From Ruminococcus_C callidus (GTDB lineage: Bacteria; Bacillota; Clostridia; Oscillospirales; Ruminococcaceae), in contig NZ_CP186925.1 of NCBI RefSeq assembly GCF_049562855.1, forward strand, positions 2,480,001 to 2,544,000: a stretch of DNA of 64,000 nucleotides, in the 5' to 3' direction. The translations under genes were made by a program, and so were the position numbers. Below, one piece after another: positions 25,177 to 33,943 of this stretch (positions within the stretch are counted from its first letter, which is position 1; every line of letters begins with the position of its first letter). Under the pieces are notes generated by a model that made no database searches, was not told the origin of the DNA, and saw only the letters and a program-made list of their open reading frames with translations.

Positions 25177-26562
25177 TTAATACAATTCATCATCTTTCTT
25201 CTGCTGATTCTCCTGCACTTGCTGCTGACTGTGAAGATATTCCTCAATAGTAGTACGTGCATAATCCAATTCTTTTAACTCGGCTACTACCTGACGAAAT
25301 ACTCCATTTTGAACATTTCTCTGTTCTATCAGCTTCTCTCGCTCCTGTGAAAGCCGTTCCAAACTTGGAATCTTCCGGTCTGGGAATCGTTCCAAAAGAG
25401 CCGATTTAGCATCTGAAAACTGTTGCAGCTCTTGCTTGTGCTCCTTTTCATACTTTTTTCGGAATGTAGCACTCTGATACGCATCATAAAACGGCTTGTA
25501 CTTTTTGTATTTCTTCACAAGCTTTATTGTATCTGTCACAGTTTCAATCTGACGTTGCAGCTTGTTCAGATCTCCTACTAACTGCACACGCTGCCCATAT
25601 GTCAAAATAGACCGTTGTTCTAATTCTTCTTGAGTTGCAATTCCTTTTTCTGTGAGGTAATTCAGAATCTTAGAAGCCTCTTTTATATTCTGAATTTCAG
25701 CCCATCTTGACAATCCCTTTGCCTGTTGAAACTTCTCCGCAGAAGTATCATACAAACGAGTCTTCTGCGTGGACGTTGTTCGTCCGGTTCGCAGTAACTG
25801 ATAATTGTCAATTCGCTTTCGAATTTGTTTTTCTTCATAATACCAGCCCAGTGTTCGAGAACGACAAAATCGCTTCATGCCCTCTAAGCGATATTTCAAA
25901 GAAATCACATTCTCCGGACGATAAACTACATTCACATCTTGTTGCTTTAGCTGATAAAGGAAATCATCGAAACCAGTGCAGTTCATGATTGCAGCATCAA
26001 TCTTATCTTTTAGTTTTGCTTTCCATGAACGGTTCTGTCGAGCCATGTCCCATTCATAATGACTCTTACCTTTTCCTTGTTTCGGATTTTCAATTACATT
26101 CAAACCATATTCTCTGCACAAAGCATCACTGATTTCCTGCAATCTTTCCTTTTCGTGCCCACCTCGATTCTCTTGATATTCGAAGCTTCGAAAGGTTTCC
26201 ATATTGGTATTGCAAAAGATAATATGATTATGAATGTGATCTTTATCAATGTGCGTTGCAAGCACATATTGATAATCATCATGCAAAAAGCTTTTTACAA
26301 GTTTTCTGCCAATTTCCATTGCTTCATCTGGTGTGATTTCATCGGGCAAAAAAGATTGTATCATATGCTTGGCAAGCACATCTCCTCGACCAGTTCCCAT
26401 GCTTCTGGTTTCCATAAAATCTTCTGCAATTAAATTTGCCTGAAATGGTGCACAGCAAAATGTTTCAATCAATCTGCCTTGTTCAGTTTTTTCAGGTTTC
26501 ATGATGTAGGCAATTGCTTTTGACAGCGTAGAACGGATTGAATGGATTTTAGTGACCGCCAT
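25177..26562 (-). CDS. mobA: MobP-type relaxase (MobA/VirD2 family)
   Basis: A 461-residue relaxase that nicks oriT and stays bound to the 5' end of the transferred strand. Residues 1-30 carry AIAYIMKPEKTEQG with the probable nicking Tyr19. The metal-binding motif THIDKDHIHNHIIF (H104, H109, H111, H113) and the NENRGG-like QENRGGHEKERLQ follow. The C-terminal 200 residues are basic and coiled-coil. It overlaps the mobC 3' end by 64 bases, a strong sign of coupling. With MobC and the inverted-repeat cluster next to it this is a complete mobilization unit; no coupling protein or type IV secretion genes are in the window. Confidence 0.93.
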   Translation of the reverse strand: MAVTKIHSIRSTLSKAIAYIMKPEKTEQGRLIETFCCAPFQANLIAEDFMETRSMGTGRGDVLAKHMIQSFLPDEITPDEAMEIGRKLVKSFLHDDYQYVLATHIDKDHIHNHIIFCNTNMETFRSFEYQENRGGHEKERLQEISDALCREYGLNVIENPKQGKGKSHYEWDMARQNRSWKAKLKDKIDAAIMNCTGFDDFLYQLKQQDVNVVYRPENVISLKYRLEGMKRFCRSRTLGWYYEEKQIRKRIDNYQLLRTGRTTSTQKTRLYDTSAEKFQQAKGLSRWAEIQNIKEASKILNYLTEKGIATQEELEQRSILTYGQRVQLVGDLNKLQRQIETVTDTIKLVKKYKKYKPFYDAYQSATFRKKYEKEHKQELQQFSDAKSALLERFPDRKIPSLERLSQEREKLIEQRNVQNGVFRQVVAELKELDYARTTIEEYLHSQQQVQENQQKKDDELY

Positions 26563-26858
26563 ATTTCCTCATACCTTTCTTGCAATTCCACAAAATCCTC
26601 CTTGTACAGAATTCCACTTTGATTCACTCGAATTGCAATTTGGTTTACATTGTTCCCGATACGCTGTAAACTTTGCTGCAAGTCTTTCAGCAAAGCCGAA
26701 TCATAACGAATGATCATTCCCGTAATTGCCATTTTGCGAAGATAATCAGACATCGTAGAGCAACCCGAACATTGCAATTTCTGCATGATGTATGCATATT
26801 CTTCTTGCGTAACACGGCACTTAATGCAAACTGTTCGATTTCCAGAAAAATCCGACAT
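26499..26858 (-). CDS. mobC: MobC-like relaxosome protein
   Basis: A 119-residue protein with an N-terminal ribbon-helix-helix-like part (RTVCIKCRVTQEEYAYIMQKLQCSGCSTMSDYLRKMAITG) and the MobC hallmark LQRIGNNVNQIAIRVNQSG (about 65-83). It binds near the nick site and opens oriT for the relaxase. It is the first gene of the mobilization operon, just after the oriT-like region. Confidence 0.88.
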   Translation of the reverse strand: MSDFSGNRTVCIKCRVTQEEYAYIMQKLQCSGCSTMSDYLRKMAITGMIIRYDSALLKDLQQSLQRIGNNVNQIAIRVNQSGILYKEDFVELQERYEEIWRSLKSIQSVLRCQKQLPTS

Positions 26859-26954
26859 GATACATTACCTCCTTTCTTTCAAACAAGGTGTTTTTGGTTT
26901 TGGGCTTTTGGAATAAAAGCTGTGATATTCTATTTTTCACGAAGTGCGAAAAAT

Positions 26955-27110
26955 GCAAAAATGGGGTTTTAGGGGTATCCCTTAACAAGCATGATTTTCG
27001 AAGAAAATCGCTATTTGTGGCACAAATAGCTTGCTTGCTACTCTGGGGAACGCCCTACGGGTGTTCCAGCCACCCACGGGCTCTGCCCGTTAAGATTAGG
27101 GAACCAATCC
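26955..27110. other. oriT: Probable oriT
   Basis: Four inverted repeats are stacked upstream of mobC: GATTTTC/GAAAATC (26993-27009), GCTATTTGTG/CACAAATAGC (27010-27030, one-base spacer), GGAACnCCC/GGGnGTTCC (27047-27067), and ACGGGC/GCCCGT (27076-27090). A GGGGTATCCCTTAA segment lies at 26971. Such stacks next to mobC-mobA are the usual form of oriT for MobP relaxases. The nick position is not determined. Confidence 0.65.
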
Positions 27111-27364
27111 GCTAAAAAGGATACTCTCTGCCCAGCAAGCAAATTGTTGCGTGACAACAAAAATGCAGATAGAGCACACAACAATATGAGCTGTTTCAGG
27201 GAAAAGAAGATTTCCTGATAAAAAGGCTGTTTGTCAAAAATGCACCCTCACTATATATACCGAATCCAACAAGCAAGTTATCGGTACTTTTTTCAGAAAA
27301 TCTCAAAAATTGTAGAAATACACAAAAAGAATTTTTTAGGATTGTAGATATAGCACAAAACAAA

Positions 27365-27449
27365 AAAGAGCCATTCTCAAATAAGAATGACTCTTTCAAA
27401 AAGATATAGAAAAAAAGAAAATGGACTCCAGAAAAAATCCAGAGTCCAT
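27365..27449 (-). terminator. Two successive minus-strand terminators
   Basis: Hairpin 1 pairs 27365-27377 with 27384-27396 and hairpin 2 pairs 27421-27428 with 27442-27449; each is followed by T-runs when read on the minus strand. No minus-strand gene is recognised upstream of them, so they insulate the mobilization region. The stretch 27111-27634 otherwise holds no gene that I can support. Confidence 0.65.
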
Positions 27450-27634
27450 AATCTGTGCGGCAGCGGCATCTTTATCGCATCAGATACCTGTCGATCATTT
27501 TGCAGAAAAAGTAAAAGAACGGATAAAATCCGAGAAAATTGCTGATTCTCCGTCATTTTGGGACAGAAAAGGAGCAATATCAACGCTTTTTCTAAAAAAT
27601 GTGCCTAATATTCTCAAATATCACAAAGTTTTGC

Positions 27635-27663
27635 TTGACATCATAACTGAAATGTGATACAAT
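27635..27663 (+). promoter_or_regulatory. Promoter of a candidate noncoding RNA
   Basis: TTGACA (27635-27640), a 17-base spacer, TACAAT (27658-27663): close to consensus. A transcript starting near 27670 would run into strong secondary structure, with no ribosome site or long open frame. Confidence 0.75.
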
Positions 27664-27669
27664 GATAAA

Positions 27670-27883
27670 CAAAAGAGCACCCCCACAGGGTATAGTTGTG
27701 CGTCAACGCAACTATACCCTTACGCCAGACAGAAGACCTAACCCGTATTCTGTACTGACTTGTGAGAATGCTGTTCATGTATCCGTTTTGTAAGTGGCTG
27801 ACCTGTCACTCAAAATGCGATGCTTTGAATAGATTTTTGCGAGCCTGTCCAGAGTACCATTCTGGCAGGCTTGCTCTTTTTTT
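27670..27883 (+). ncRNA. Candidate structured noncoding RNA of about 214 nt
   Basis: Between a good promoter and a strong terminator lies about 214 nt without a credible gene. A 15-bp hairpin (27687-27720: AGGGTATAGT with ACTATACCCT, extended by TGCGT with ACGCA) opens it. A T-run-bearing hairpin (about 27838-27876, GAGCCTGTCCAGA pairing with TCTGGCAGGCTTGCTC) closes it, and AGAGC near the 5' end could pair with GCTCT at the 3' end. Size and setting next to tRNA-fMet suggest a housekeeping or regulatory RNA; 6S RNA and raiA-type RNA are possibilities of similar length, but I cannot confirm either. The overlapping open frame at 27762 has no ribosome site. Confidence 0.5.
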
Positions 27884-28100
27884 AAGCAATCCCAAACAAT
27901 TGAACATCTTATATCAGCAATTTTTGCTGACGGTACTTTCTGTGCATTCGTTCAAACCGTTATCATCAAACGAATTGGTTTGGACTCAGCCGCTGCAAAG
28001 TAGTGAGGATGTTGCCGTTCGGTGGTATATGAAGCGTTCTATTCAGACGCTTTACACCATTTTTTATGATACACAGTCTTTCGACTGATTGATTTCAAAA

Positions 28101-28165
28101 AGAACATTCAGGCAAATCAACAGCTAAACTTGCACCTCCAGCTGTTTCACTTGCTTGAATGTTCT
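28101..28165. terminator. Long imperfect hairpin terminator downstream of tRNA-fMet
   Basis: AGAACATTCA (28101-28110) pairs with TGAATGTTCT (28156-28165), continued inward by GCAA/TTGC and AACAGCT/AGCTGTT. Read on the minus strand it ends in TTCTTTTT, so it terminates the tRNA transcript; on the plus strand it is also followed by T. Confidence 0.75.
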
Positions 28166-28173
28166 TTTCGTTT

Positions 28174-28250
<77 letters not shown>

Positions 28251-28287
28251 ATATACTTTCGTCCGTACCTCTCGTACCGACTTAATT

Positions 28288-28316
28288 AGTATACCACATT
28301 TTGCGTCGCATGTCAA
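28288..28316 (-). promoter_or_regulatory. Promoter of tRNA-fMet
   Basis: On the minus strand TTGACA (28311-28316), 17 bases, TATACT (28288-28293), ending about 38 bases before the tRNA 5' end. From 28317 to 28575 no gene is seen; the plus-strand open frame there lacks a ribosome site and has atypical composition. Confidence 0.85.
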
Positions 28317-28575
28317 CCATTTTTCCGATTTCAAAAAATAAAAAAGTTCAACAGCATCAAATTTATAAATATAAGGTGCAATCAACTTGTAAAGTGCAAT
28401 TCAGCAATTATATAAGCCCAAAACGCAATCGAAAAAGTTGTATCTTTCAAATTACCATTGCTCCTGCAAAAGCAAAATTCAGGCGTATCCGCATAAAAAC
28501 CAACGCTCTGCGGCAGAATCCTATGCCAACACGCCCAAATCACACGCATAATTTCGTCGTTTTTCCAAATTATTG

Positions 28576-29591
28576 TTATGCCATGATCGCATTCTTATAG
28601 CGAATCAAGTCCAAATAAATCTCCTGCTGTTTCTTGTCAATAGCATACTGAATATACTTGTCCACGTTTTTCTTCGTAACAAAATCCGTCTTTCCCAGAA
28701 GCACCTGAATCAGCTGCAAATTACCGTTGTCAATCAGCATCTTCACGCCCTTGGTAAGCATCTTTTTCACATACGCCTTAGCTTCTGCGTTGTCGTGCAA
28801 GTCGATCATTTCTACAGCCATCTGAAATTTCATACACAGCGGCATTTTCACCTCTGTGTCCATTTTTCCGGTTCGCAGCATTTCTTTCACCGCAACAATA
28901 TCTTTTTCCACTTCAATATAATAGCCAACAATCAGGAACTTTTCATCAGAAATCGCAATTTTAATATTGGTCAGACTTTCACACCCCCAAAACGCCGCTT
29001 CTACAATATTGATTACACGCTTCGGAATCATAATGCTGGTCAAACTTTTACAACAGGCGAATGCCCAATTTCCAATACTGTTCAAACTGTCGGGAATCTT
29101 AACACTAGTCAGCCTTTCGCAGCTATTCCATACACCACTTCCAATACTAGTCACACCATCTGGAATTGCGATACTGATTAGATTAGTACATTTATAAAAC
29201 GTCCAATCTCCAATGCTAGTCACATGATTTGGAATTGTGATATTGGTCAAACTTATGCAATCAACAAATACACACTTCCAATACTAGTCACACTGTCAGG
29301 AATCGTAACGCTGGTCAAACTTTTACAACTATGAAACATATAATCTCCAATAGTGGTCACGCCGTTCGGAATTACAATACTTGTCAGGCTTGTACACTCA
29401 CAAAACGCATGATCCTCAATACTAGTCACACTATCCGGCATTGTGACACTAGTCAGACCTTCACACCTCGAAAACGCCCAATCACCAATACTAGTCACCC
29501 CGTCCGGAATCACAACATCTCCGCCTGCACCAGTATACTTTACCAGTACACCATTTTCAATTTCAAAGTCATTGTTACTGCTCATTTGCAT
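28576..29591 (-). pseudogene. BspA-type leucine-rich-repeat gene with a frameshift
   Basis: Two adjacent frames encode one protein. The first (29253-29591) has LRR_5 repeats (VVIPDGVTSIGDWAF, VTMPDSVTSIEDHAF, IVIPNGVTTIGDYMF) and ends abruptly at SIGSVYLLIA. The second (28576-29250) continues the repeats (CISLTNITIPNHVTSIGDWTF ...). Restoring one base near 29265 gives SIGSGVFVDC-ISLTNI, matching the phase of the neighbouring SIGSGVWNSC repeat, so a single G was probably lost. After four or five more repeats the C-terminal 120 residues (VGYYIEVEKDIVAVKEMLRTGK ... DKYIQYAIDKKQQEIYLDLIRY) look like ankyrin-type helices. There is no signal peptide, so the product would have been cytoplasmic. AAGGA precedes the ATG. 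Confidence 0.8.
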
Positions 29592-29768
29592 TTTTCCTTT
29601 CTGTATAAAACGACGGTATCACATCAATTATAAACTGTCTTAAAATAAATGTCAAGAGTAATTCCATAGATTGTAAAACAGTTTTGTTTCATTTGATGCT
29701 AATATTATGCCACTTTAGTTTTTCAAATAAAATAGAACTATCAAAATTCTGCCGAAAAAACAAAAAAA

Positions 29769-29789
29769 CAGGGCAAAAACACTGCCCTG
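29769..29789 (-). terminator. Terminator of the XRE gene
   Basis: CAGGGCA (29769-29775) pairs with TGCCCTG (29783-29789); on the minus strand it is followed by a run of T. It lies 24 bases after the stop of the XRE gene. Confidence 0.8.
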
Positions 29790-29812
29790 CTTTTCGTTTG
29801 CCTGCAGATGAA

Positions 29813-30166
29813 TCAAGACGGTTCCTGTGTAAAATCGGTGATTTCCTCCACGATTTGTGCAATTTTGACCATTTGTTCCGGCGACAGCCCATTCATAGCA
29901 ACCTTGATGCGATGAAAAGCGTCTTCTTCCCCCACTTCCGTATTAGAATCAATGTCCAGCAATTTCGGGATCGACACTTTCAGCCCGTTGGCAATCTTCG
30001 AAACGGTTTCAATCGTGGGGCATTTTTCCCCGCGTTCCACCTTGCCGATATAAGCGGGGTGAATTTCTGATGCAAAAGCCAGTTCTTCCTGACTAAGGTG
30101 CTGCCGGGTGCGGAACTGACGGATTCGTTCTCCGACAGCAGCGGCGACGTTGGTTTTGTTCTTCAT
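29813..30166 (-). CDS. XRE-family transcriptional regulator
   Basis: A 117-residue regulator with a classical helix-turn-helix (VGERIRQFRTRQHLSQEELAFASEIHPAYIGKVERGEKCPTIETVSKIANGLKV, about 11-64) and a short helical tail (FHRIKVAMNGLSPEQMVKIAQIVEEITDF). It is a single-gene unit with its own terminator, 83 bases from the IS21 left end. Composition is more GC-rich than its neighbours. Its target is unknown. Confidence 0.88.
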   Translation of the reverse strand: MKNKTNVAAAVGERIRQFRTRQHLSQEELAFASEIHPAYIGKVERGEKCPTIETVSKIANGLKVSIPKLLDIDSNTEVGEEDAFHRIKVAMNGLSPEQMVKIAQIVEEITDFTQEPS

Positions 30167-30324
30167 AATGGAAATCCTCTGTTTCTGCTCTAAAGTATTC
30201 TATATTTCTATTTTAAAGGGTATCTGAAACAGATTCAAATATTTATAGTGCCTTTGTCAATAAAAAACTGAGCCACCTCGCTAATAAAAAAGTGAGCCAG
30301 TTGTGATAAAAAAATTTTGAGCCA

Positions 30325-31071
30325 CTAATCGTGATTCAAGGTTGAGTCGATGCGGTAAGACGAGCTGCAGTTCATGTTCAGAACAAAGGATCGGAAGGTG
30401 ACCCTGTCTATGAGTGCAGCAAGCAGCATTTCATTTTCAAAAAGCTGTGTCCATTGTGAAAATTCAAGATTTGTACTTATGATAACACTGGCTCTTTCTG
30501 AACGTTCTGATATGATCTGAAAAAGCATCTCTGACTGATACCTGTTAAAAGTCAGGTAACTGAGTTCATCGATGATCAGAAGATCTATCTTACTGAGACT
30601 CTTTTCAAGTTTGGAAAGCCTGTTCATCTGAACTGCTTCTGCAAGCTCAGCAGCAAGATTGACAGCCGTATAGAATTTTACCCGATACCCCGCCTCACAG
30701 GCGTTCATGCCAAGTGCAATCGAAAGATGTGTCTTTCCACTCCCGGGATTTCCGATCATGACAATGTTTTGACGCTGCTTTATGAAATCACAGGAAGCGA
30801 GCTGCTGTATGGTGCTTTTACTGACGTTTTCAAGTCTTGCCATATCAAACGCATCCAGCGTTTTCAGTGTTGGGAATTTTGCAGTTTTTATCCTGCGTTT
30901 CTGACCCGCTGCTGAACGTTCTGCAAGCTCCTGTTTCATCAGCTCTATCAGAAATTGTGCATAACCATCGTCAGCAGAAAGCTGTCGTATGACTTTTTCA
31001 TAGTTATTGAAAGTCGGCAGTCTGAGTTGTTTTGCATAGAGCCTGATCATTTCTTTCTGTACGCTGTTCAT
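30325..31071 (-). CDS. istB: IS21-family helper ATPase IstB
   Basis: A 248-residue AAA+ ATPase, related to DnaC, that assists target choice and strand transfer by the IstA transposase. GNPGSGKTHLSIALG (Walker A, about 107-121), LLIIDELSYLTFNRYQSEMLFQIISERSERASVIISTNLEFSQW (Walker B and sensor) are intact. It overlaps istA by 4 bases. The gene appears full length, so the element may be active. Confidence 0.95.
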   Translation of the reverse strand: MNSVQKEMIRLYAKQLRLPTFNNYEKVIRQLSADDGYAQFLIELMKQELAERSAAGQKRRIKTAKFPTLKTLDAFDMARLENVSKSTIQQLASCDFIKQRQNIVMIGNPGSGKTHLSIALGMNACEAGYRVKFYTAVNLAAELAEAVQMNRLSKLEKSLSKIDLLIIDELSYLTFNRYQSEMLFQIISERSERASVIISTNLEFSQWTQLFENEMLLAALIDRVTFRSFVLNMNCSSSYRIDSTLNHD

Positions 31072-32516
31072 ACCGCATCACCGCCTTTCAGAAGCGAATC
31101 ATATCGTTTGAGATCCGGCGGTACGATCCCGATGGAGGATTCTATCTGTATTTTTCTTACCGGACTTCCGATCACTCCTGCATACAGCGTGTTGTAGGAA
31201 TCTGCATAAGGCAAGTGTTTCAATACCGCATTTCCGATATCCAGGTACAGCCGCAGCACCTTGACAATTTCTTTGGGACTGCTCAGTTTCATCAAAAACT
31301 GATAAAGTTCGGTCGGAACAGTTTTCTTGATCGGTGCAGCATTGTAAACACTTCTCGGACGCTTTTCGATCAATCCGATGTAATGCTCTAAACGATAATG
31401 GGTCTGGTTATGACGGTAATCACGATCATATTTTGCAATGATCTCACCTCGGAACAGCATTATGACCTGATTGCCGCTTCCTTTGACCGTTATCATCTTG
31501 GAACTGTACTGATACGGCACTGCGTATTTGTTGTGATCAAATCTCACAAGTGAGAAATCATCCGCTTTGATCTGAAGTGTATTTGATGTATCATAGCGGT
31601 ACGGCGGTAAAGGGATCCAATGCTCCTTACAGTTTTCAGCCATTTCACCTACCGTCAGATCTTTTCCGGGTATCTTATGATTTCTGTACACAGCGCAATA
31701 TTCCAGAAGCTTTTCATTCAGCTCATCTATGGTCGATATGTTAGGGACAGGCACGAAGAAATTTCTTCTGACAAGTCCTACCAGACCTTCTACAAGCCCC
31801 TTTTCATGACCCTGTGCCGGATTGCAGAATACTGGTTTGAAGGAATAGTGTGCCGACAGGGAAAGATATTTGTCTGTTGCTTTTGCATGACATCCAAATC
31901 CTTCTTTTACAGCAACACGAGCATTATCAAAAATGATCTTCTGCGGCGTTCCGCCAAAATGTTCAAGTCCTTTTACGATCCCTTCCAGAAAGCTTTCTTC
32001 ATTCTGCCGGTAAAAAGCGGAAACAAAGATATCCCCGCTGTGGCATTCACGCATACACCATATTTGGATTTTCTGCCTGATCCCGCCAAGTATTACAGTT
32101 GCTTCACCCCAATCCACCTGAACGGCTTCGGCTGGGTCATAGGACAATGGTACAAACACATTGCTCACCTTGCCTTTGAGTTCTGCCACCGTCCGTCTTA
32201 CAGAAGCTTCACAGCCATCAAAACCACATTCGGCAACCAGGCGTGTGTATATCTTATGTGCTGTATGCTGCTGCTTCCGCGGTGCTTTCTGGTCAGAATC
32301 CAGGCACTTCATGATAAATGCTTTGACATCATCGGTGATGATGTCATTTTTTCTGCCGCTGCCAGGTTTGCGTTCCCATGGAACTGTTCGTCCTTCCCAG
32401 TATTTCTTTACTGTGTTTCGTGAGATCCCCAGTATCTTTGCTACATTACGCTGGCTGAAGTCTGTATGCTCTCGATAATATCTGATCTTTTCATAGATCT
32501 CCATTGCTATTGCCAC
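31068..32516 (-). CDS. istA: IS21-family transposase IstA
   Basis: A 482-residue DDE transposase. The N-terminal helix-turn-helix (HTDFSQRNVAKILGISRNTVKKYWEG), the catalytic core starting VQVDWGEATV (first Asp), FDNARVAVK (second Asp), and GLVEGLVGLVRRNF (Glu) are visible, with the C-terminal beta domain. It looks intact. It is followed by istB with a 4-base overlap. Insertion separates the XRE/LRR region from the TIR island. Confidence 0.95.
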   Translation of the reverse strand: MAIAMEIYEKIRYYREHTDFSQRNVAKILGISRNTVKKYWEGRTVPWERKPGSGRKNDIITDDVKAFIMKCLDSDQKAPRKQQHTAHKIYTRLVAECGFDGCEASVRRTVAELKGKVSNVFVPLSYDPAEAVQVDWGEATVILGGIRQKIQIWCMRECHSGDIFVSAFYRQNEESFLEGIVKGLEHFGGTPQKIIFDNARVAVKEGFGCHAKATDKYLSLSAHYSFKPVFCNPAQGHEKGLVEGLVGLVRRNFFVPVPNISTIDELNEKLLEYCAVYRNHKIPGKDLTVGEMAENCKEHWIPLPPYRYDTSNTLQIKADDFSLVRFDHNKYAVPYQYSSKMITVKGSGNQVIMLFRGEIIAKYDRDYRHNQTHYRLEHYIGLIEKRPRSVYNAAPIKKTVPTELYQFLMKLSSPKEIVKVLRLYLDIGNAVLKHLPYADSYNTLYAGVIGSPVRKIQIESSIGIVPPDLKRYDSLLKGGDAV

Positions 32517-32682
32517 TCCTTATCCCTCCTGTATACAAGTTCTTTCTCTTATGATACAGGATTTTTATTATTTGTGGCTCACTTTTTTATTATCATTTTT
32601 CCCTCAGCTGGCTCAGTTTTATTTTAGCAGATATATTTATAGAGAAGAAAAAATAAATTCTGTAAAGATTATATAAAAAAGC

Positions 32683-32714
32683 AAAGAGGACTGCCATATT
32701 TGGCAGTCCTCTTT
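32683..32714 (-). terminator. Terminator of the TIR island transcript
   Basis: A perfect 14-bp stem (32683-32696 with 32701-32714) with a 4-base loop; read on the minus strand it is followed by a T-run. It lies 100 bases after the last gene of the island. Confidence 0.88.
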
Positions 32715-32814
32715 GTAAATTGTCTTGTGACTATGAAATAGATGAACAGAGTAAGTATCCATTTCTTGAAAATTATAAGTTCAAAGTTAGCAACTCTAAC
32801 ATAAAGTAAAAATA

Positions 32815-33516
32815 TTAAATTTCCTTTTGAATATTATAATTATCTTGATTATCTTGTATCTCATACGCCTTATCAATATATGATTCCATATCATCAACAA
32901 AATCTGACCATTTCACGCACAACATATAATTACAATCTCCATGATATATTGTATGACCAACATCACAGCTATTCGCATAAGGATTTTTATGATTGAACAT
33001 ATTTCCACTCATTATACTAAAAATCAAGCTTGAATTACTATCATAAAATTGACATCCACTACTACAACATGTTTTTTTGTATGTAAAATAATCATACATA
33101 CCATTTATATCAGGCAAAATAACCGCTAAAAGTGCATTTGTTTTACTCTTGACTGGGTTTTCATTTTTATCTTTCCTAGAAACTTCTTTCAAGGAATATG
33201 ATATTTCCTGCGGAATCCATTGATATTTTTCCTCTTTAAATTTTTCTCGCATTCCTTTTGACAGCATTATAATTGTTAACGTGCTATCACGAATTCTATT
33301 TTTCAGTTTTTCCCAAATAGTTGAATCTTTGAGCTGTGATAAATCTTCTCCATCTGATTCACCTTTGTAAATATGATCGGTTTTAGATTTAAGTGTTTCT
33401 TCAATCACATCAACATAATCCCTAACAGTACAAGTCCACCATTTTCCAGGATCATCAGTAATATTTTCAACGTCATTATCGGCATATTTATATGATATAA
33501 ATATTTTTCTTCCCAT
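32815..33516 (-). CDS. ThsB-like TIR-fold protein
   Basis: A 233-residue protein of the TIR-like family (MTH538/ThsB type) found in Thoeris and related defence. It begins RKIFISYKYADNDVENI, then Y-x-GE-SDGEDLSQLKDSTIWEKLKNRIRDSTLTIIMLSKGM, the usual strand order, and a WIPQEISYSLKE segment whose Glu is the likely NAD-processing residue. Such proteins detect phage and make a cyclic ADP-ribose-type signal. The following cysteine-rich part (KKTCCSSGCQFYD) is unusual. It sits 13 bases downstream of a membrane-protein gene. Confidence 0.82.
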   Translation of the reverse strand: MGRKIFISYKYADNDVENITDDPGKWWTCTVRDYVDVIEETLKSKTDHIYKGESDGEDLSQLKDSTIWEKLKNRIRDSTLTIIMLSKGMREKFKEEKYQWIPQEISYSLKEVSRKDKNENPVKSKTNALLAVILPDINGMYDYFTYKKTCCSSGCQFYDSNSSLIFSIMSGNMFNHKNPYANSCDVGHTIYHGDCNYMLCVKWSDFVDDMESYIDKAYEIQDNQDNYNIQKEI

Positions 33517-33529
33517 ACATGTTTCCTTT

Positions 33530-33943
33530 CTATTTTAAAATAAATCCACCAATAATCAATCCCAATGATAATAGCAAATAAAGCGGCAAAATCGTTATAG
33601 AAGTCATTGTTTTAACTAGACAACATTTACAATCTTTGTATTTATCTATTAGCATTTCAAACTCTTTTATATCCGTTCCATAATGGGCGGTGTTTACAAT
33701 TTCTTTATACAACTCTCTAAATTTACGTTCTTGTTGTAAATAATATGAATCTAAAAACCAGAAGATTAATACAGGAATAAGAGCTATAAAAATGTATGTA
33801 ACTTTTCTGCTATTAGCATAAAGTGCTAATAGTGCTGATACCAATGTTATCGTCCATCCCTTTATTTGAAATGAATTCGTATTCATTCTTGTAATGATGC
33901 CTTGTATCATTTTTAAATGTTCTATTTTACTTTCCATACTCAT
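33530..33943 (-). CDS. Multi-pass membrane protein linked to the TIR gene
   Basis: A 137-residue protein with three or four hydrophobic segments (TITLVSALLALYA, VTYIFIALIPVLIFWFLDSYYL, SITILPLYLLLSLGLIIGGFIL) and a charged middle loop (QQERKFRELYKEIVN). An N-terminal amphipathic helix KIEHLKMIQGIITRMNTNSFQIKGW precedes the first. Proteins of this pattern sit next to TIR genes in other defence islands as far as I recall; a pore-type effector is a reasonable inference. It overlaps the dead TIR gene upstream by 17 bases. Confidence 0.65.
   Translation of the reverse strand: MSMESKIEHLKMIQGIITRMNTNSFQIKGWTITLVSALLALYANSRKVTYIFIALIPVLIFWFLDSYYLQQERKFRELYKEIVNTAHYGTDIKEFEMLIDKYKDCKCCLVKTMTSITILPLYLLLSLGLIIGGFILK

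Larger units (their letters stand above)
30249..32634. mobile_element. IS21-family insertion sequence
   Basis: An element of about 2.4 kb with istA and istB on the minus strand. Both ends carry inverted, multiple ACTGAGCCA/GTGAGCCA repeats (left 30267, 30292 and 30313; right 32576 and 32610), as is typical of IS21 ends with several transposase-binding sites. The 8-bp ATTTATAG flanks it directly at 30241-30248 and 32635-32642 and is a candidate target duplication; the conserved TG...CA-type ends lie a few bases further in (30255 and 32629). The exact tips are therefore uncertain by about 6 bases. Confidence 0.85.

Noticed and set aside
27762..28088. 108-codon open frame overlapping the candidate RNA
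   Set aside because: It lacks a ribosome site and crosses a strong terminator hairpin. The structured-RNA reading explains the promoter and terminator better.
28301..28600. 99-codon plus-strand open frame after tRNA-fMet
   Set aside because: It overlaps the tRNA promoter and the LRR gene, has no ribosome site and an amino-acid composition typical of random AT-rich DNA.
32755..32800. A sequence resembling the 17-bp recombinase site (TTATAAGTTCAAAGTTAGC)
   Set aside because: It matches the site only partly, and its arms do not mirror each other. Chance similarity in AT-rich DNA is likely.
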